From assembly GCA_040905505.1 (NCBI GenBank), contig JBBDRL010000030.1:1-51120 (forward strand): a stretch of DNA of 51,120 nt, given 5' to 3'. How positions within the stretch are numbered: position 1 is the stretch's first letter; every line of letters begins with the position of its first letter. The position numbers were made by a program, and so were the translations under genes. Under the pieces are notes generated by a model. The model did no database searches. It worked only from the letters and a program-made list of their open reading frames with translations, and had not been told where the DNA came from. Source of the DNA: WHSP01 sp040905505. Lineage in GTDB: Bacteria > Gemmatimonadota > Gemmatimonadetes > Longimicrobiales > Longimicrobiaceae. Positions 7,412 through 15,685 of this stretch are shown in pieces.

Positions 7412-9079
7412 TCAGAGTAAGCGCTCCGGCCGCGTCTGACGAACCGCCTCGCGATACGCCTCCACCTGCCGGTCGATCATCGCCGCGTCCCATCCCAGCC
7501 CCTCCTCCCCGGCGATCAGCTCCGCCATCTGACGGGCGGCCGCCAGGCCGCCATCCGATGCTTCGTAGAAGAGCTGCAGGCGGCGTCGGAGCACATCTTC
7601 CAGTGTCAGCGCCATCTCGTGCCGGACTGCGTGGACGACTTCCGCCCGCAGGTAGGGTCGCCCGGCGAGGACCACGCTGCCGAGATCGGGATCGGATTCG
7701 ACGAGGTCGAGCACGGTACCGGTATCCGAGCCGTAACGCCCGCTGAGGTGTTCCAGGGACGCGGTGCTCAGGCCGAGACGCTGCGCACGCTGCCGAAGCA
7801 CGCCCTCGTCGAAATCGTCGGCCCCGGGCAAGGGCAGCAGCTCCGTGAAGCATTCCCCGGTAGTTTCCCGGTACTCCGTGCGCAGGAACTCGGCGACGCG
7901 ATCCACCGCCTCGGCGGCCATGCTGCGATATGTCGTCAGCTTACCGCCGGCGATGTTCATCAGTCCGGACTGATCACGCCAGATCTCGTGCTCTCGGGAG
8001 GTTGCGCTCTCGGAAAGTTGCTCCGCGGAAGCCGGGGCGAGCAGGGGGCGCACTCCTGCCCAGGTCGCGACGACGTCGGGAATCTCGAGGTTCGCCGTAG
8101 GGAAGATCGCATTGGCCGACTTCAACAGATATTCGACGTCTGCGGGATCGGCGTGCGCGTCGCCGGGGTCTCCGGCGAACTCCGTGTCCGTCGTGCCGAC
8201 GTAGGTGAAGTCGCCCCAGGGAAGGACGAACATGACGCGGCCATCAACCGGAGATCGGAAGATGATCGCGTTACGATTGGCGAGCCTGTCCCGCTCCACG
8301 ATGACGTGGACGCCCTTGGTGGTCCGCAGCCGCGAGGTCGCCGCAGGATCGGCGATTGCGCGAACCCGATCGCTCCACGGCCCGGTAGCATTGAGGACAA
8401 CGCGCGCGCGCACGGCGGTCTTCCGCCCCTCCAATCGATCCTCCACGACGGCGGTCGCCGGCCCCGTCGCGGGGAACGACAGCTCCGTGACCCCCGCATG
8501 AGTGACGATCGTGCTGCCCGAGTCATGGGCGGCACGGGCGACCGCCAGCGTCAGGCGTGCGTCGTCGACCTGCGCGTCGTAGTACAGAGCCCCGCCGTTG
8601 AGACCGGCGGACCGTAGAAGTGGCTCCTCGGACAGGAGGCCGCCGCGGCGCATGATCCGGTGTCGGCGCGGAGACCGGAAGAGGGAGAGGGTCTCGTACA
8701 ACCACATGCCGGCAGTGAGCTTCAGCAGGCTGGTGGGATCGCCGTCGTAGACCGGAAAGAGAAACGCCAGAGGATGAACGAGATGGGGCGCGAGCTCGAG
8801 AAGCCGGCGCCGTTCCCTCAGGGCCTCGAATACGAGATCGAAGTCGAAAGTCTCCAGGTACCGCAGTCCGCCATGGACCAGACGTGACGAACGGCTGCTG
8901 GTGCCGCCCCCGACGTCGTAAGCATCCACGACCGCAACGTTCAACCCGCGGCCGGCCGCGTCGCGCGCGATTCCGGAGCCGGTGATCCCGGCTCCGATGA
9001 CCAGGAGGTCGAACGTCGCCCGTCCCAACGCGCCCCACTGCTCCTCCCGGCCGCCCGCCGAAAACTCAGCCTGCATCAC
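7412..9079 (-). CDS. glpD: FAD-dependent glycerol-3-phosphate dehydrogenase
   Basis: Oxidises sn-glycerol-3-phosphate to dihydroxyacetone phosphate at the membrane, giving electrons to quinone. The 555-residue protein has the N-terminal dinucleotide-binding motif GAGITGSGIARDAAGRG and the GlpD signature TSSRSSRLVHGGLRYLE. It also has LNATGPWSD and GGKLTTYRSMAAEAVD near the end of the FAD domain, followed by the helical C-terminal cap. It starts 7 bp after the dcd stop, so dcd and glpD are one transcript. It is distinct from the soluble NAD(P)H-type gpsA encoded near 47 kb; together they interconvert DHAP and G3P in opposite directions. Confidence 0.95.
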   Translation of the reverse strand: MMQAEFSAGGREEQWGALGRATFDLLVIGAGITGSGIARDAAGRGLNVAVVDAYDVGGGTSSRSSRLVHGGLRYLETFDFDLVFEALRERRRLLELAPHLVHPLAFLFPVYDGDPTSLLKLTAGMWLYETLSLFRSPRRHRIMRRGGLLSEEPLLRSAGLNGGALYYDAQVDDARLTLAVARAAHDSGSTIVTHAGVTELSFPATGPATAVVEDRLEGRKTAVRARVVLNATGPWSDRVRAIADPAATSRLRTTKGVHVIVERDRLANRNAIIFRSPVDGRVMFVLPWGDFTYVGTTDTEFAGDPGDAHADPADVEYLLKSANAIFPTANLEIPDVVATWAGVRPLLAPASAEQLSESATSREHEIWRDQSGLMNIAGGKLTTYRSMAAEAVDRVAEFLRTEYRETTGECFTELLPLPGADDFDEGVLRQRAQRLGLSTASLEHLSGRYGSDTGTVLDLVESDPDLGSVVLAGRPYLRAEVVHAVRHEMALTLEDVLRRRLQLFYEASDGGLAAARQMAELIAGEEGLGWDAAMIDRQVEAYREAVRQTRPERLL

Positions 9080-9086
9080 ACCCCGC

Positions 9087-9641
9087 TCACAGCTTCGGCG
9101 TCGTCACCCCGACCTGGCCCTGGTACTTGCCCTTTCGGTCCGCATAGCTCGTCTCGCATGGCACCTCGGACTCGAAAAAGATGACCTGGGCGATCCCCTC
9201 GTTCGCATACACCTTCGCCGGGAGCGGTGTCGTATTCGAAATCTCCAGGGTGACGTAGCCTTCCCATTCCGGCTCGAAGGGCGTCACGTTCGTGATGATC
9301 CCGCAACGCGCATACGTCGACTTGCCGACACAGAGCGTCATCACGCTGCGCGGAATCCGGAAGTATTCGACCGAGCGAGCCAGCGCGAACGAGTTCGGCG
9401 GAACGATGCAGACGTCCCCCTCGAAGTTCACGAACGACTTCTCGTCGAACCGCTTCGGATCCACGATCGCGTTGTTGACATTGGTGAAGATCTTGAATTC
9501 GTTCGCCACCCGCATGTCGTAGCCGTACGAGGAAACTCCATACGAGATCGTCCCCTGTCGGACCTGGGCGTTCTCGTACGGCTCGATCATTCCGTGCTCG
9601 CGGGCCATGGTCCGGATCCAATGATCGGGCTTGATGCTCAT
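9087..9641 (-). CDS. dcd: dCTP deaminase
   Basis: Deaminates dCTP to dUTP in the pyrimidine route to dTMP. The 184-residue length and motifs fit Dcd: ISYGVSSYGYDMRVANEF near residue 32, the central CVGKSTYARCGI, and EPEWEGYVTLEISNTTPLPAKVYANEGIAQ, which includes the catalytic glutamate and the trimer interface. No extra domain is seen. It is the first gene of a dcd-glpD pair and is divergent from nuoA, with a 264-bp shared upstream region. No convincing minus-strand promoter was found there. Confidence 0.95.
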   Translation of the reverse strand: MSIKPDHWIRTMAREHGMIEPYENAQVRQGTISYGVSSYGYDMRVANEFKIFTNVNNAIVDPKRFDEKSFVNFEGDVCIVPPNSFALARSVEYFRIPRSVMTLCVGKSTYARCGIITNVTPFEPEWEGYVTLEISNTTPLPAKVYANEGIAQVIFFESEVPCETSYADRKGKYQGQVGVTTPKL

Positions 9642-9819
9642 CGTGGAACGAAGCTTGAAGGTTTCATGCCGGTTCCGGCGCCGGTCCGGTCCGGGTTGCC
9701 GATCGGTTCCTCCCGCGATCCGAACTCTACCCGAGCGCGGCGCGGACCGGGGGTGCGGGCGGGCAAGTTAGGCGCCGCCGCCCGCTGCCGGCAAGGACTT
9801 GCGGCCGCCCCAGGTCGGG

Positions 9820-9849
9820 TTGACACTCCGCCCGCCCAGCGGATATTAT
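9820..9849 (+). promoter_or_regulatory. Sigma70-type promoter of the nuo operon
   Basis: A perfect -35 TTGACA (9820-9825) and -10 TATTAT (9844-9849) are separated by 18 bp. They lie upstream of nuoA (start 9906), predicting a 5' leader of about 50 nt. This is the best consensus match noticed in the window. Confidence 0.75.
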
Positions 9850-9905
9850 GGGCGGATGCCGTAAGTGAATGATTTCACAAACTCTGGACCGGTGCGACGC
9901 CCGCA

Positions 9906-10262
9906 ATGCTCGAGACCTATCTGCCACTTCTGATCCTACTCGGCATCTCGGCCGCACAGGCAGTGGGTATGGTCGTGATCTCGCAGGTGTTGAGCCCGAC
10001 GAAGCTGACGGCGGTGAAGTCAGCGCCGTACGAGTCGGGCATCGACCCCCTGGGAGGCACCCGAGAGCGGTTCTCCGTGAAGTTCTACGTCGTGGCGATC
10101 CTGTTCATCGTATTCGACGTGGAGACCGTGTTCCTCGTGCCATGGGCGGTGGTGATGCGTGAGGTGGGGCTCGCGGGCTTCGCGGCCGCGGGGATCTTCA
10201 TCTTCATTCTGACGATCGGTCTTATTTACGAATGGAAGAAGGGAGCACTGGAATGGGATTGA
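9906..10262 (+). CDS. nuoA: NADH-quinone oxidoreductase subunit A
   Basis: Small membrane subunit of complex I near the quinone-binding junction. The 118 residues have three hydrophobic helices. The conserved loop YESGIDPLGGTRERFSVKFY is followed by AILFIVFDVETVFLVPWA, with the acidic residues typical of NuoA. It is the first gene of a complete 14-gene operon and overlaps nuoB by 10 bp. The ribosome binding site is weak. Confidence 0.97.
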   Translation: MLETYLPLLILLGISAAQAVGMVVISQVLSPTKLTAVKSAPYESGIDPLGGTRERFSVKFYVVAILFIVFDVETVFLVPWAVVMREVGLAGFAAAGIFIFILTIGLIYEWKKGALEWD

Positions 10263-10987
10263 GTGATCCGGTGCGTGACGAAGGAATCCGGCCGACGGAT
10301 CCGCTTCGCGGCTCGGACGAGACGAGCGAGGGCGAGGTGTTGCCGGTCGCGCAGCAGGGCGGAATCTTTTCCGGGGCGCCCGGTTTCCTGACGACGCGTG
10401 TGGACGCAGTCGTGAACTGGGCCCGAGAGAATTCGCTGTGGCCGATGCCGTTTGGAACGGCGTGCTGCGCGATCGAGATGATGGCGACTGCGGCGTCGCG
10501 CTACGATCTGGCTCGGTTCGGGATGGAGCGCATGAGCTTCTCGCCGCGGCAGGCGGATATGCTGATCTGCGCCGGCCGCGTATCGTACAAGATGGCGCCG
10601 GTGCTGCGGCGGATCTGGGAGCAGATGCCGCAGCCGAAGTGGTCGATCTCGATGGGTGCGTGCGCCTCGTCTGGCGGTGTGTTCGACGTCTACAGCATGG
10701 TCCAGGGGATCGACACGGTCATCCCGGTGGACGTATACGTGCCGGGCTGCCCGCCACGACCCGAGGGGCTGATCTACGGAATCCTGATGATCCAGGAGAA
10801 GATCCGTCGATCGAGCCCGACGCAGGATTGGATCGCCGAAGAAGATCTGGTGGAAGGGCTGCCAACGCTTTCGGCTGAGACGGTCGACCTGATCACCGCT
10901 CCTTTCGGCAACTCGACGAACCAGAACCGGTCGAGCGGGTTGATCTCGACGGGGGCGGTGATGCGGCCCAATGATCGGCAGCCTTGA
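10253..10987 (+). CDS. nuoB: NADH-quinone oxidoreductase subunit B
   Basis: Peripheral-arm subunit that binds cluster N2, the last electron donor to quinone. The motifs GTACCAIEMM, LICAGRVSYKMAP, GACASSGGVFDVYS and VPGCPPRPE supply the four cysteines. The N-terminus, about 40 residues before the conserved core, and the C-terminal tail of about 60 residues are both longer than in short NuoB proteins. The ATG at 10253 is chosen because GAAGGGAG sits 8 nt upstream; an in-frame ATG at 10232 is also possible. The start lies inside the end of nuoA, so the two are translationally coupled. Confidence 0.96.
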   Translation: MGLSDPVRDEGIRPTDPLRGSDETSEGEVLPVAQQGGIFSGAPGFLTTRVDAVVNWARENSLWPMPFGTACCAIEMMATAASRYDLARFGMERMSFSPRQADMLICAGRVSYKMAPVLRRIWEQMPQPKWSISMGACASSGGVFDVYSMVQGIDTVIPVDVYVPGCPPRPEGLIYGILMIQEKIRRSSPTQDWIAEEDLVEGLPTLSAETVDLITAPFGNSTNQNRSSGLISTGAVMRPNDRQP

Positions 10988-10989
10988 AC

Positions 10990-11160
10990 GGCAGGGAATA
11001 GGGAATAGGGAATAGCCTTCGGGCGCGGAGCGGGTTAAGGGGTCGCTGCGAGTGTTCATCAAGAACGAGTGAAATCATATGTGGAGTAGGGGATCCGAGG
11101 GGAAAGGGACTTCCATGCTGTTGCCGGCTATTCCCTATTCCCTATTCCCTATTCCCTGCC
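10990..11160. repeat. Heptad inverted-repeat element, nuoB/nuoC (GGGAATA)
   Basis: The left arm (10990-11017) has three copies of GGGAATA flanked by GGCA and GCC. The right arm (11126-11160) is its exact reverse complement with one extra heptad, so four copies. The 108-bp core between them has no recognised feature. Together the arms can form a 28-bp perfect stem in the nuo transcript just before nuoC. Confidence 0.9.
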
Positions 11161-11166
11161 GTCATC

Positions 11167-11904
11167 ATGAGTAAAGACGACTTCAAGAAGGGCCTGGACG
11201 CGCTGGACCAGGGGGCGGCGGAGACTCCAAAGGAGGCGCCGGAAGTCCCCTCAGCATCGGAGGACCTGCCGCCGCATCCGACGGTGGAGGCCCTCCGTGG
11301 GCGTTTTGGGGAGACGATCGGTCGGCACGAGGTCGTCGCTGGCGACGAGCACATCGTGTACATCGATCCGGAGGAGGCGTTCGAGGTTCTTCAGTGGCTG
11401 CGGGACGATTCCGAGCAGCGCTATGACTTTCTGCAGGACCTGACCGCGGTCGATTACGGGAACGGGGCGTCGCTCCAGGTCGTCTATCAGCTCTGGTCGA
11501 TCCCGCACAAGCGAAATATCCGGCTGAAGGCGGAGCTTGCGCTAAATTCGCTCGAGATCGACTCGGTCTACTACCTCTGGCGTGCGTCCGACTGGTTGGA
11601 GCGGGAGGTCTACGACATGTTCGGCATCGTGTTCCGGGGTCACCCGGACCTGAGGCGGATTCTGATGCCCTACAACTACGCCGAGGGGCATCCGCTGCGG
11701 AAGGATTTCCCACTACGGGGTCGGTTCACACGCGCCGAACAAACGCGTCGCGCCCTGTCGATGAAGACGGAAGATCACTACTCGCCGCGTGAGCTCGAGT
11801 TAGCGCACCGGCTCGGGCAGAAGCTTCCGGACGTTATGGTCGAAGGCGGGCCGGGTGTGCCGAATCAGGGGCTGAATCCGGGTGCTGGAATGGGAGGAGG
11901 CTGA
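11167..11904 (+). CDS. nuoC: NADH-quinone oxidoreductase subunit C
   Basis: 30-kDa-type peripheral subunit that supports the N2/quinone module. The 245 residues include the signature WLEREVYDMFGIVFRGHPDLRRILMP, with EGHPLRKDFPLRG after it. The first 35 or so residues are a poorly conserved acidic extension. The C-terminus ends in a glycine-rich tail. nuoD starts 1 bp after the stop, consistent with translational coupling, and NuoC and NuoD are fused in some other bacteria. Confidence 0.96.
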   Translation: MSKDDFKKGLDALDQGAAETPKEAPEVPSASEDLPPHPTVEALRGRFGETIGRHEVVAGDEHIVYIDPEEAFEVLQWLRDDSEQRYDFLQDLTAVDYGNGASLQVVYQLWSIPHKRNIRLKAELALNSLEIDSVYYLWRASDWLEREVYDMFGIVFRGHPDLRRILMPYNYAEGHPLRKDFPLRGRFTRAEQTRRALSMKTEDHYSPRELELAHRLGQKLPDVMVEGGPGVPNQGLNPGAGMGGG

Positions 11905-11905
11905 T

Positions 11906-13207
11906 ATGGCTCGGACGGACAAGAAAACGGTCGTCTACAATGTCAGCCGCGGGGCCGAGCTCGGCGCCGGCGGCGGGCTGGTGCACGCGCCCATCGTGCC
12001 GGTGGAGGGGGAGGTATACGGAGAGGCAGAGGGAGACATCGGTGGCGAGCACATGCTGATCAACATCGGGCCGCAGCACCCCGCGACCCACGGCGTGCTC
12101 CGCCTCGTCCTCGAGTTGGATGGTGAGACGGTCGTGAATTGCACGCCACACATCGGCTATCTTCACTCCTCCTTCGAGAAGCTCGGCGAGTATCGCGATT
12201 GGAACCAGATCGTGCCGCTCACCGACCGGATGGACTACCTGGCGCCGCTGATCTATAACTGCGCTTACGCCATGGCGGTCGAGAAGCTGATGGGGGTCGA
12301 GGTCACGGAACGCTGTAAGGTGGTCCGCGTGATCATCATGGAGATGGACCGGATATTCTCGCACCTGCTCTGGCTCGGAACGACGGCGATCGACCTCGGG
12401 GCGTTCACCGTCTTCCTCTACACGTTCCAGGAACGCGAGCGGATCTACAATCTGCACGAGGCGTACACCGGCGCCCGCATCACCACCTCCGCGACACGCA
12501 TCGGCGGAATGATGGCCGACCTGCCGCCAGGGTGGATCGAGGGACTACAGGAGTTCGTCGATACGTTCCCCCGGACGCTGGACGAGGTGGAGACGCTCCT
12601 TACCAATAACTCTATCTGGATCGGGCGGACGCAGGACGTGGGAGTCATCTCCGCGGAGGACGCCGTCAACTTCGGCCTTTCCGGCGCCAATCTGCGCGCT
12701 TCAGGGGTCGACTACGACATCCGGAAAGATCGGCCGTACTACGACTACGAGACGTACGACTTCGACGTGCCGGTGGGTGAGCACGGCGACATCTACGACC
12801 GGTATCTCTGCCGCATGGAGGAGATGCGCCAGAGCCTCCGGCTGCTCGAGCAAGCGATGGAGCGGCTCCCTGGCGGCTCGATCAACGTGGACGACCCACG
12901 TGTCATCCTGCCGACCAAGACGGCGGCGATGAACGACATGGAGTCGATGATCCACCATTTCAAGCTCGTCATGGAAGGCGTGCGGGCGCCGGTCGGCGAA
13001 TCGTGGTTCTCCGTCGAGAGCTCGAAGGGCGAACTGGGGATGTACGTCGTATCCGATGGCGGCGCGAAGCCGGTCCGCTGGCGTGTGCGCGGCCCGTCGT
13101 TCGTCAACATCGCCGCGCTGCCGCACATGATCGAAGGGGCGCTGCTTTCGGACGTGATCGCGGTGAACGCGAGCCTGGATATCGTCCTTGGTGAAATAGA
13201 TCGATGA
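11906..13207 (+). CDS. nuoD: NADH-quinone oxidoreductase subunit D
   Basis: 49-kDa-type subunit lining the quinone pocket. The 433 residues show INIGPQHPATHGVLRLVLELDGE near residue 50, then PHIGYLHSSFEKLGEYRDWNQ and the C-terminal ASLDIVLGEIDR. The ATG at 11906 has GGAGGAGG 5 nt upstream and is preferred to the in-frame ATG at 11882. The N-terminal 50 or so residues are an extension. The last 41 bp are repeated, diverged, 104 bp downstream. Confidence 0.97.
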   Translation: MARTDKKTVVYNVSRGAELGAGGGLVHAPIVPVEGEVYGEAEGDIGGEHMLINIGPQHPATHGVLRLVLELDGETVVNCTPHIGYLHSSFEKLGEYRDWNQIVPLTDRMDYLAPLIYNCAYAMAVEKLMGVEVTERCKVVRVIIMEMDRIFSHLLWLGTTAIDLGAFTVFLYTFQERERIYNLHEAYTGARITTSATRIGGMMADLPPGWIEGLQEFVDTFPRTLDEVETLLTNNSIWIGRTQDVGVISAEDAVNFGLSGANLRASGVDYDIRKDRPYYDYETYDFDVPVGEHGDIYDRYLCRMEEMRQSLRLLEQAMERLPGGSINVDDPRVILPTKTAAMNDMESMIHHFKLVMEGVRAPVGESWFSVESSKGELGMYVVSDGGAKPVRWRVRGPSFVNIAALPHMIEGALLSDVIAVNASLDIVLGEIDR

Positions 13208-13270
13208 GTCGAGTAGCACCGGCGGTCGACGATCGCCGGGCGTCGGTGCGCGGCGCAGCCGTGCGGCGTC

Positions 13271-13311
13271 ACGCGAGCCTGGATATCGTCCTGGCGGAGA
13301 TAGATCGATGA
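13271..13311 (+). pseudogene. Duplicated tail of nuoD
   Basis: A 41-bp copy of the end of nuoD (13167-13207) with 37 of 41 bases identical, including a TGA at the same place. It would encode ASLDIVLAEIDR against ASLDIVLGEIDR in the live gene. The four differences fall in three codons, two of them at third positions only. There is no start codon or independent frame, so it is a relic of recombination or a tail-duplicating insertion. Confidence 0.7.
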
Positions 13312-13320
13312 AGTCGACGG

Positions 13321-13472
13321 GTTTCCAGTTTCCGGTTACCAGTTGCCAGTCCGGACCAAGGGTCGACAGACGGTCGCGTTGGCAGCTTCCGGTCTTTCGC
13401 CCCGAGTACTTTCACCTCCAGTCTGGCGTCCGCGGTGACCGAACTGGCAACTGGCAACTGGCAACTGGCAAC
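13321..13472. repeat. Heptad inverted-repeat element, nuoD/nuoE (GTTGCCA)
   Basis: The left arm (13321-13348) is four degenerate heptads of the form GTTNCCA/G. The right arm (13441-13472) is four near-identical copies of the complement (AACTGGC). The core of about 90 bp shows nothing recognisable. The same heptad recurs at etfB/etfA with an unrelated core. Confidence 0.88.
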
Positions 13473-13483
13473 CGTAGTTCACG

Positions 13484-14164
13484 ATGAGCACAGACGACAC
13501 CGACATCCGCGAGATCCGGCCGACGAACCCGGGATTTGCCGGAATCACGGGGGACTTCGAGCTGACGGAAGCGGAGATTCGCGGGAGCGACTACGTGGGG
13601 CGTCGGGCGCTGGACGGCGGCCATGCATCCGTGGCGGGTACGCTTCCGTTTCAGATCGCGCCGCGCGACGCGGAGAAGCCGCTGTTCGAGGGCGCGTATG
13701 CGGATCGTCTCGAGAAGATTCTCAGCCGGTACGAGGATCGGCAGGCCGCGCTCCTCCCGGCGCTGCACGTCGCGCACGAGATCCGTGGCTACCTATCGGC
13801 CGACAGTATGGACCAGGTGGCCGATAAGCTGGGTCTCCCGCCGGCCTACGTCCGCGGTGTGGCGACGTTCTACACCATGTACAACCTTCAGCCGCTGGGC
13901 CGCTACCTGATTCAGGTCTGCACGAACATTTCGTGCAATCTCTGCGGCGGCGAAGACGTGTTGAACGCCTTTCTCGAGCACACCGGGACCGAGGTCGGTG
14001 AGGTGTCGGCCAATAGCCTCTGGACGGTTATCGAAGTCGAATGCCTCGGCGCTTGCGGCTTCCCCACCGTCGTCCAGATCAACGAGCGGTTCTTCGAGAG
14101 CATCACACCGGACGACGTTCCTCTGGTTCTCGAGCGGCTCGAGAACGAAGCGAAGCAATTGTGA
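13484..14164 (+). CDS. nuoE: NADH-quinone oxidoreductase subunit E
   Basis: 24-kDa-type flavoprotein-module subunit with the thioredoxin-like [2Fe-2S] cluster N1a. The ligands are C146 and C151 (CTNISC) and C187 and C191 (CLGAC). The conserved lead-in VADKLGLPPAYVRGVATFYTMY is present. At 226 residues it is longer than the roughly 165-residue bacterial norm because of a non-conserved N-terminal extension of about 65 residues. Its stop codon lies within the first heptad of the following repeat element. The start at 13484 follows a repeat arm and has no strong ribosome binding site. Confidence 0.95.
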   Translation: MSTDDTDIREIRPTNPGFAGITGDFELTEAEIRGSDYVGRRALDGGHASVAGTLPFQIAPRDAEKPLFEGAYADRLEKILSRYEDRQAALLPALHVAHEIRGYLSADSMDQVADKLGLPPAYVRGVATFYTMYNLQPLGRYLIQVCTNISCNLCGGEDVLNAFLEHTGTEVGEVSANSLWTVIEVECLGACGFPTVVQINERFFESITPDDVPLVLERLENEAKQL

Positions 14165-14268
14165 ATTGTGAATTTGGAATTTCGAATTGACACTGGTCTG
14201 GATCCGTCCGAATGGGTCGCCCGACGCAGCTCAATTCAGAGTTCAATATTCAAAATTCAAAATTTGAA
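14158..14268. repeat. Heptad inverted-repeat element, nuoE/nuoF (ATTGTGA/ATTCAAA)
   Basis: The left arm (about 14158-14192) reads as five heptads starting ATTGTGA and includes the stop codon of nuoE. The right arm (14234-14268) reads ATTCAGA, GTTCAAT, ATTCAAA, ATTCAAA, ATTTGAA and ends just before the nuoF ribosome binding site. The element is strikingly AT-rich compared with the surrounding genes. The arms are roughly complementary. Confidence 0.82.
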
Positions 14269-14274
14269 AGGATT

Positions 14275-15570
14275 ATGTCATACCCATTCAGACATGCGTC
14301 CGAGGTTCGGATGCTCTCCGAGCACTTTGGCGATCCGGAAGCTCGCACGCTGAAGGGATGGGAGGCACGCGGGGGTTACGCTGCGCTGCGGAAGGCGCTG
14401 GGGATGTCGCCGAAAGCAGTGGTGGACCAGGTGAAGGCGTCGGGGCTCCGGGGGCGTGGGGGAGCCGGCTTTCCCACGGGCGTGAAGTGGTCGTTCATGC
14501 CGGTGGATTCCGGGAAGCAGCACTATCTGCTGTGCAACGCGGACGAATCGGAGCCGGGCACGTTCAAGGACCGGGAGCTGATGCGATGGACGCCGCACCA
14601 GTTGATCGAGGGCTGCCTGATCGGCGCGTACGCGATTCAGGCGAGTCACTGCTACATCTATATCCGGGGGGAGTTCTTCGAGGCGGCCCAGATTCTGGCG
14701 CGTGCGATCGAGGAGGCCTATGAGGCGGGCTATGCGGGAAAGGACGCAATGGGCAGCGGTCACACCCTCGATCTGACGCTGCACCTCGGCGCGGGGGCGT
14801 ATATCTGCGGCGAGGAGACAGGAATGATGAACTCGCTGGAGGGCCGGCGTGGCGAGCCCCGCATCAAGCCACCATTTCCAGCCGTCGCCGGCGCGTTCGG
14901 CAAGCCGTCGACCATCAACAATGTCGAGACGCTGTGTGCGGTGCCGCACATCGTGAACAACGGCGGTGAGTGGTACAAGCAGTGGGGGACGGAGAAGTCG
15001 ACCGGGACGAAGCTCTTCTGCGTCTCCGGGCATGTGCAGAAGCCGGGGAATTACGAGGTTCCGCTCGGCTTCAACTTCCGCGAGTTCATCTTCGACATGT
15101 GCGGCGGCCCGCCAGTTGGACGTGAGATCAAGGCGGTGATCCCCGGCGGTAGCTCGGTGCCGATCATGTCGGCGGACGAGCTCGACGTCGGCATGGACTA
15201 CGAGGCCATGGCTTCGGTGGGGACGATGCTCGGCTGCGGCTCGGTGATCGTCATGGACGAGACGACCAACATCGTGAAGCAGGTGCGACGGATGGTCGAC
15301 TTCTACGCCCACGAGTCGTGCGGGCAGTGCACGCAGTGCCGCGAGGGTACCGCATGGGCAGCCAGGATTCTCCGGCGGGTGGAGAGTGGGTGGGGCACCG
15401 AGGAAGATCTCGACACGCTGCTCGACATCTCCGACAACATGACGGGCAAGACAATCTGCGTCCTGTCCGATGCCGCGGCCGCCCCGATCACGTCGTCGAT
15501 CGCCAAGTTCCGCGAAGACTACATCGCGCTGATGGGGCAGGCGGAGGGAATGACCGTTCGGAGTGCGTGA
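14275..15570 (+). CDS. nuoF: NADH-quinone oxidoreductase subunit F
   Basis: 51-kDa-type subunit that binds NADH, FMN and cluster N3 and so is the entry point of electrons. Motifs in order: SGLRGRGGAGFPTGVKW (NADH/FMN loop), CNADESEPGTFKDRELM, GAGAYICGEETGMMNSLEG, and ESCGQCTQCREGT for the [4Fe-4S] cluster with the fourth cysteine further on. The protein is 431 residues from the ATG at 14275, which follows GAAAGGATT. The frame is open 21 codons upstream, but those codons are repeat DNA. Confidence 0.97.
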   Translation: MSYPFRHASEVRMLSEHFGDPEARTLKGWEARGGYAALRKALGMSPKAVVDQVKASGLRGRGGAGFPTGVKWSFMPVDSGKQHYLLCNADESEPGTFKDRELMRWTPHQLIEGCLIGAYAIQASHCYIYIRGEFFEAAQILARAIEEAYEAGYAGKDAMGSGHTLDLTLHLGAGAYICGEETGMMNSLEGRRGEPRIKPPFPAVAGAFGKPSTINNVETLCAVPHIVNNGGEWYKQWGTEKSTGTKLFCVSGHVQKPGNYEVPLGFNFREFIFDMCGGPPVGREIKAVIPGGSSVPIMSADELDVGMDYEAMASVGTMLGCGSVIVMDETTNIVKQVRRMVDFYAHESCGQCTQCREGTAWAARILRRVESGWGTEEDLDTLLDISDNMTGKTICVLSDAAAAPITSSIAKFREDYIALMGQAEGMTVRSA

Positions 15571-15576
15571 AAAATA

Positions 15577-15669
15577 GTTATCGGCTATCAGCGATCGGCT
15601 ATCGGTTTTCCGCCATGGTGAACGATCCCGAAGGCCTGAGCTGATAGCCGATCGCTGATAGCCGATAGC
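15577..15669. repeat. Heptad inverted-repeat element, nuoF/nuoG (GCTATCA)
   Basis: The left arm (15577-15605) reads GTTATCG, GCTATCA, GCGATCG, GCTATCG. The right arm (15642-15669) reads TGATAGC, CGATCGC, TGATAGC, CGATAGC. A contiguous 25-bp block is exactly complementary, including a shared variant heptad (GCGATCG) at the mirrored position. The core is only about 36 bp. Confidence 0.9.
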
Positions 15670-15685
15670 TTCACAACTAGTGCCA

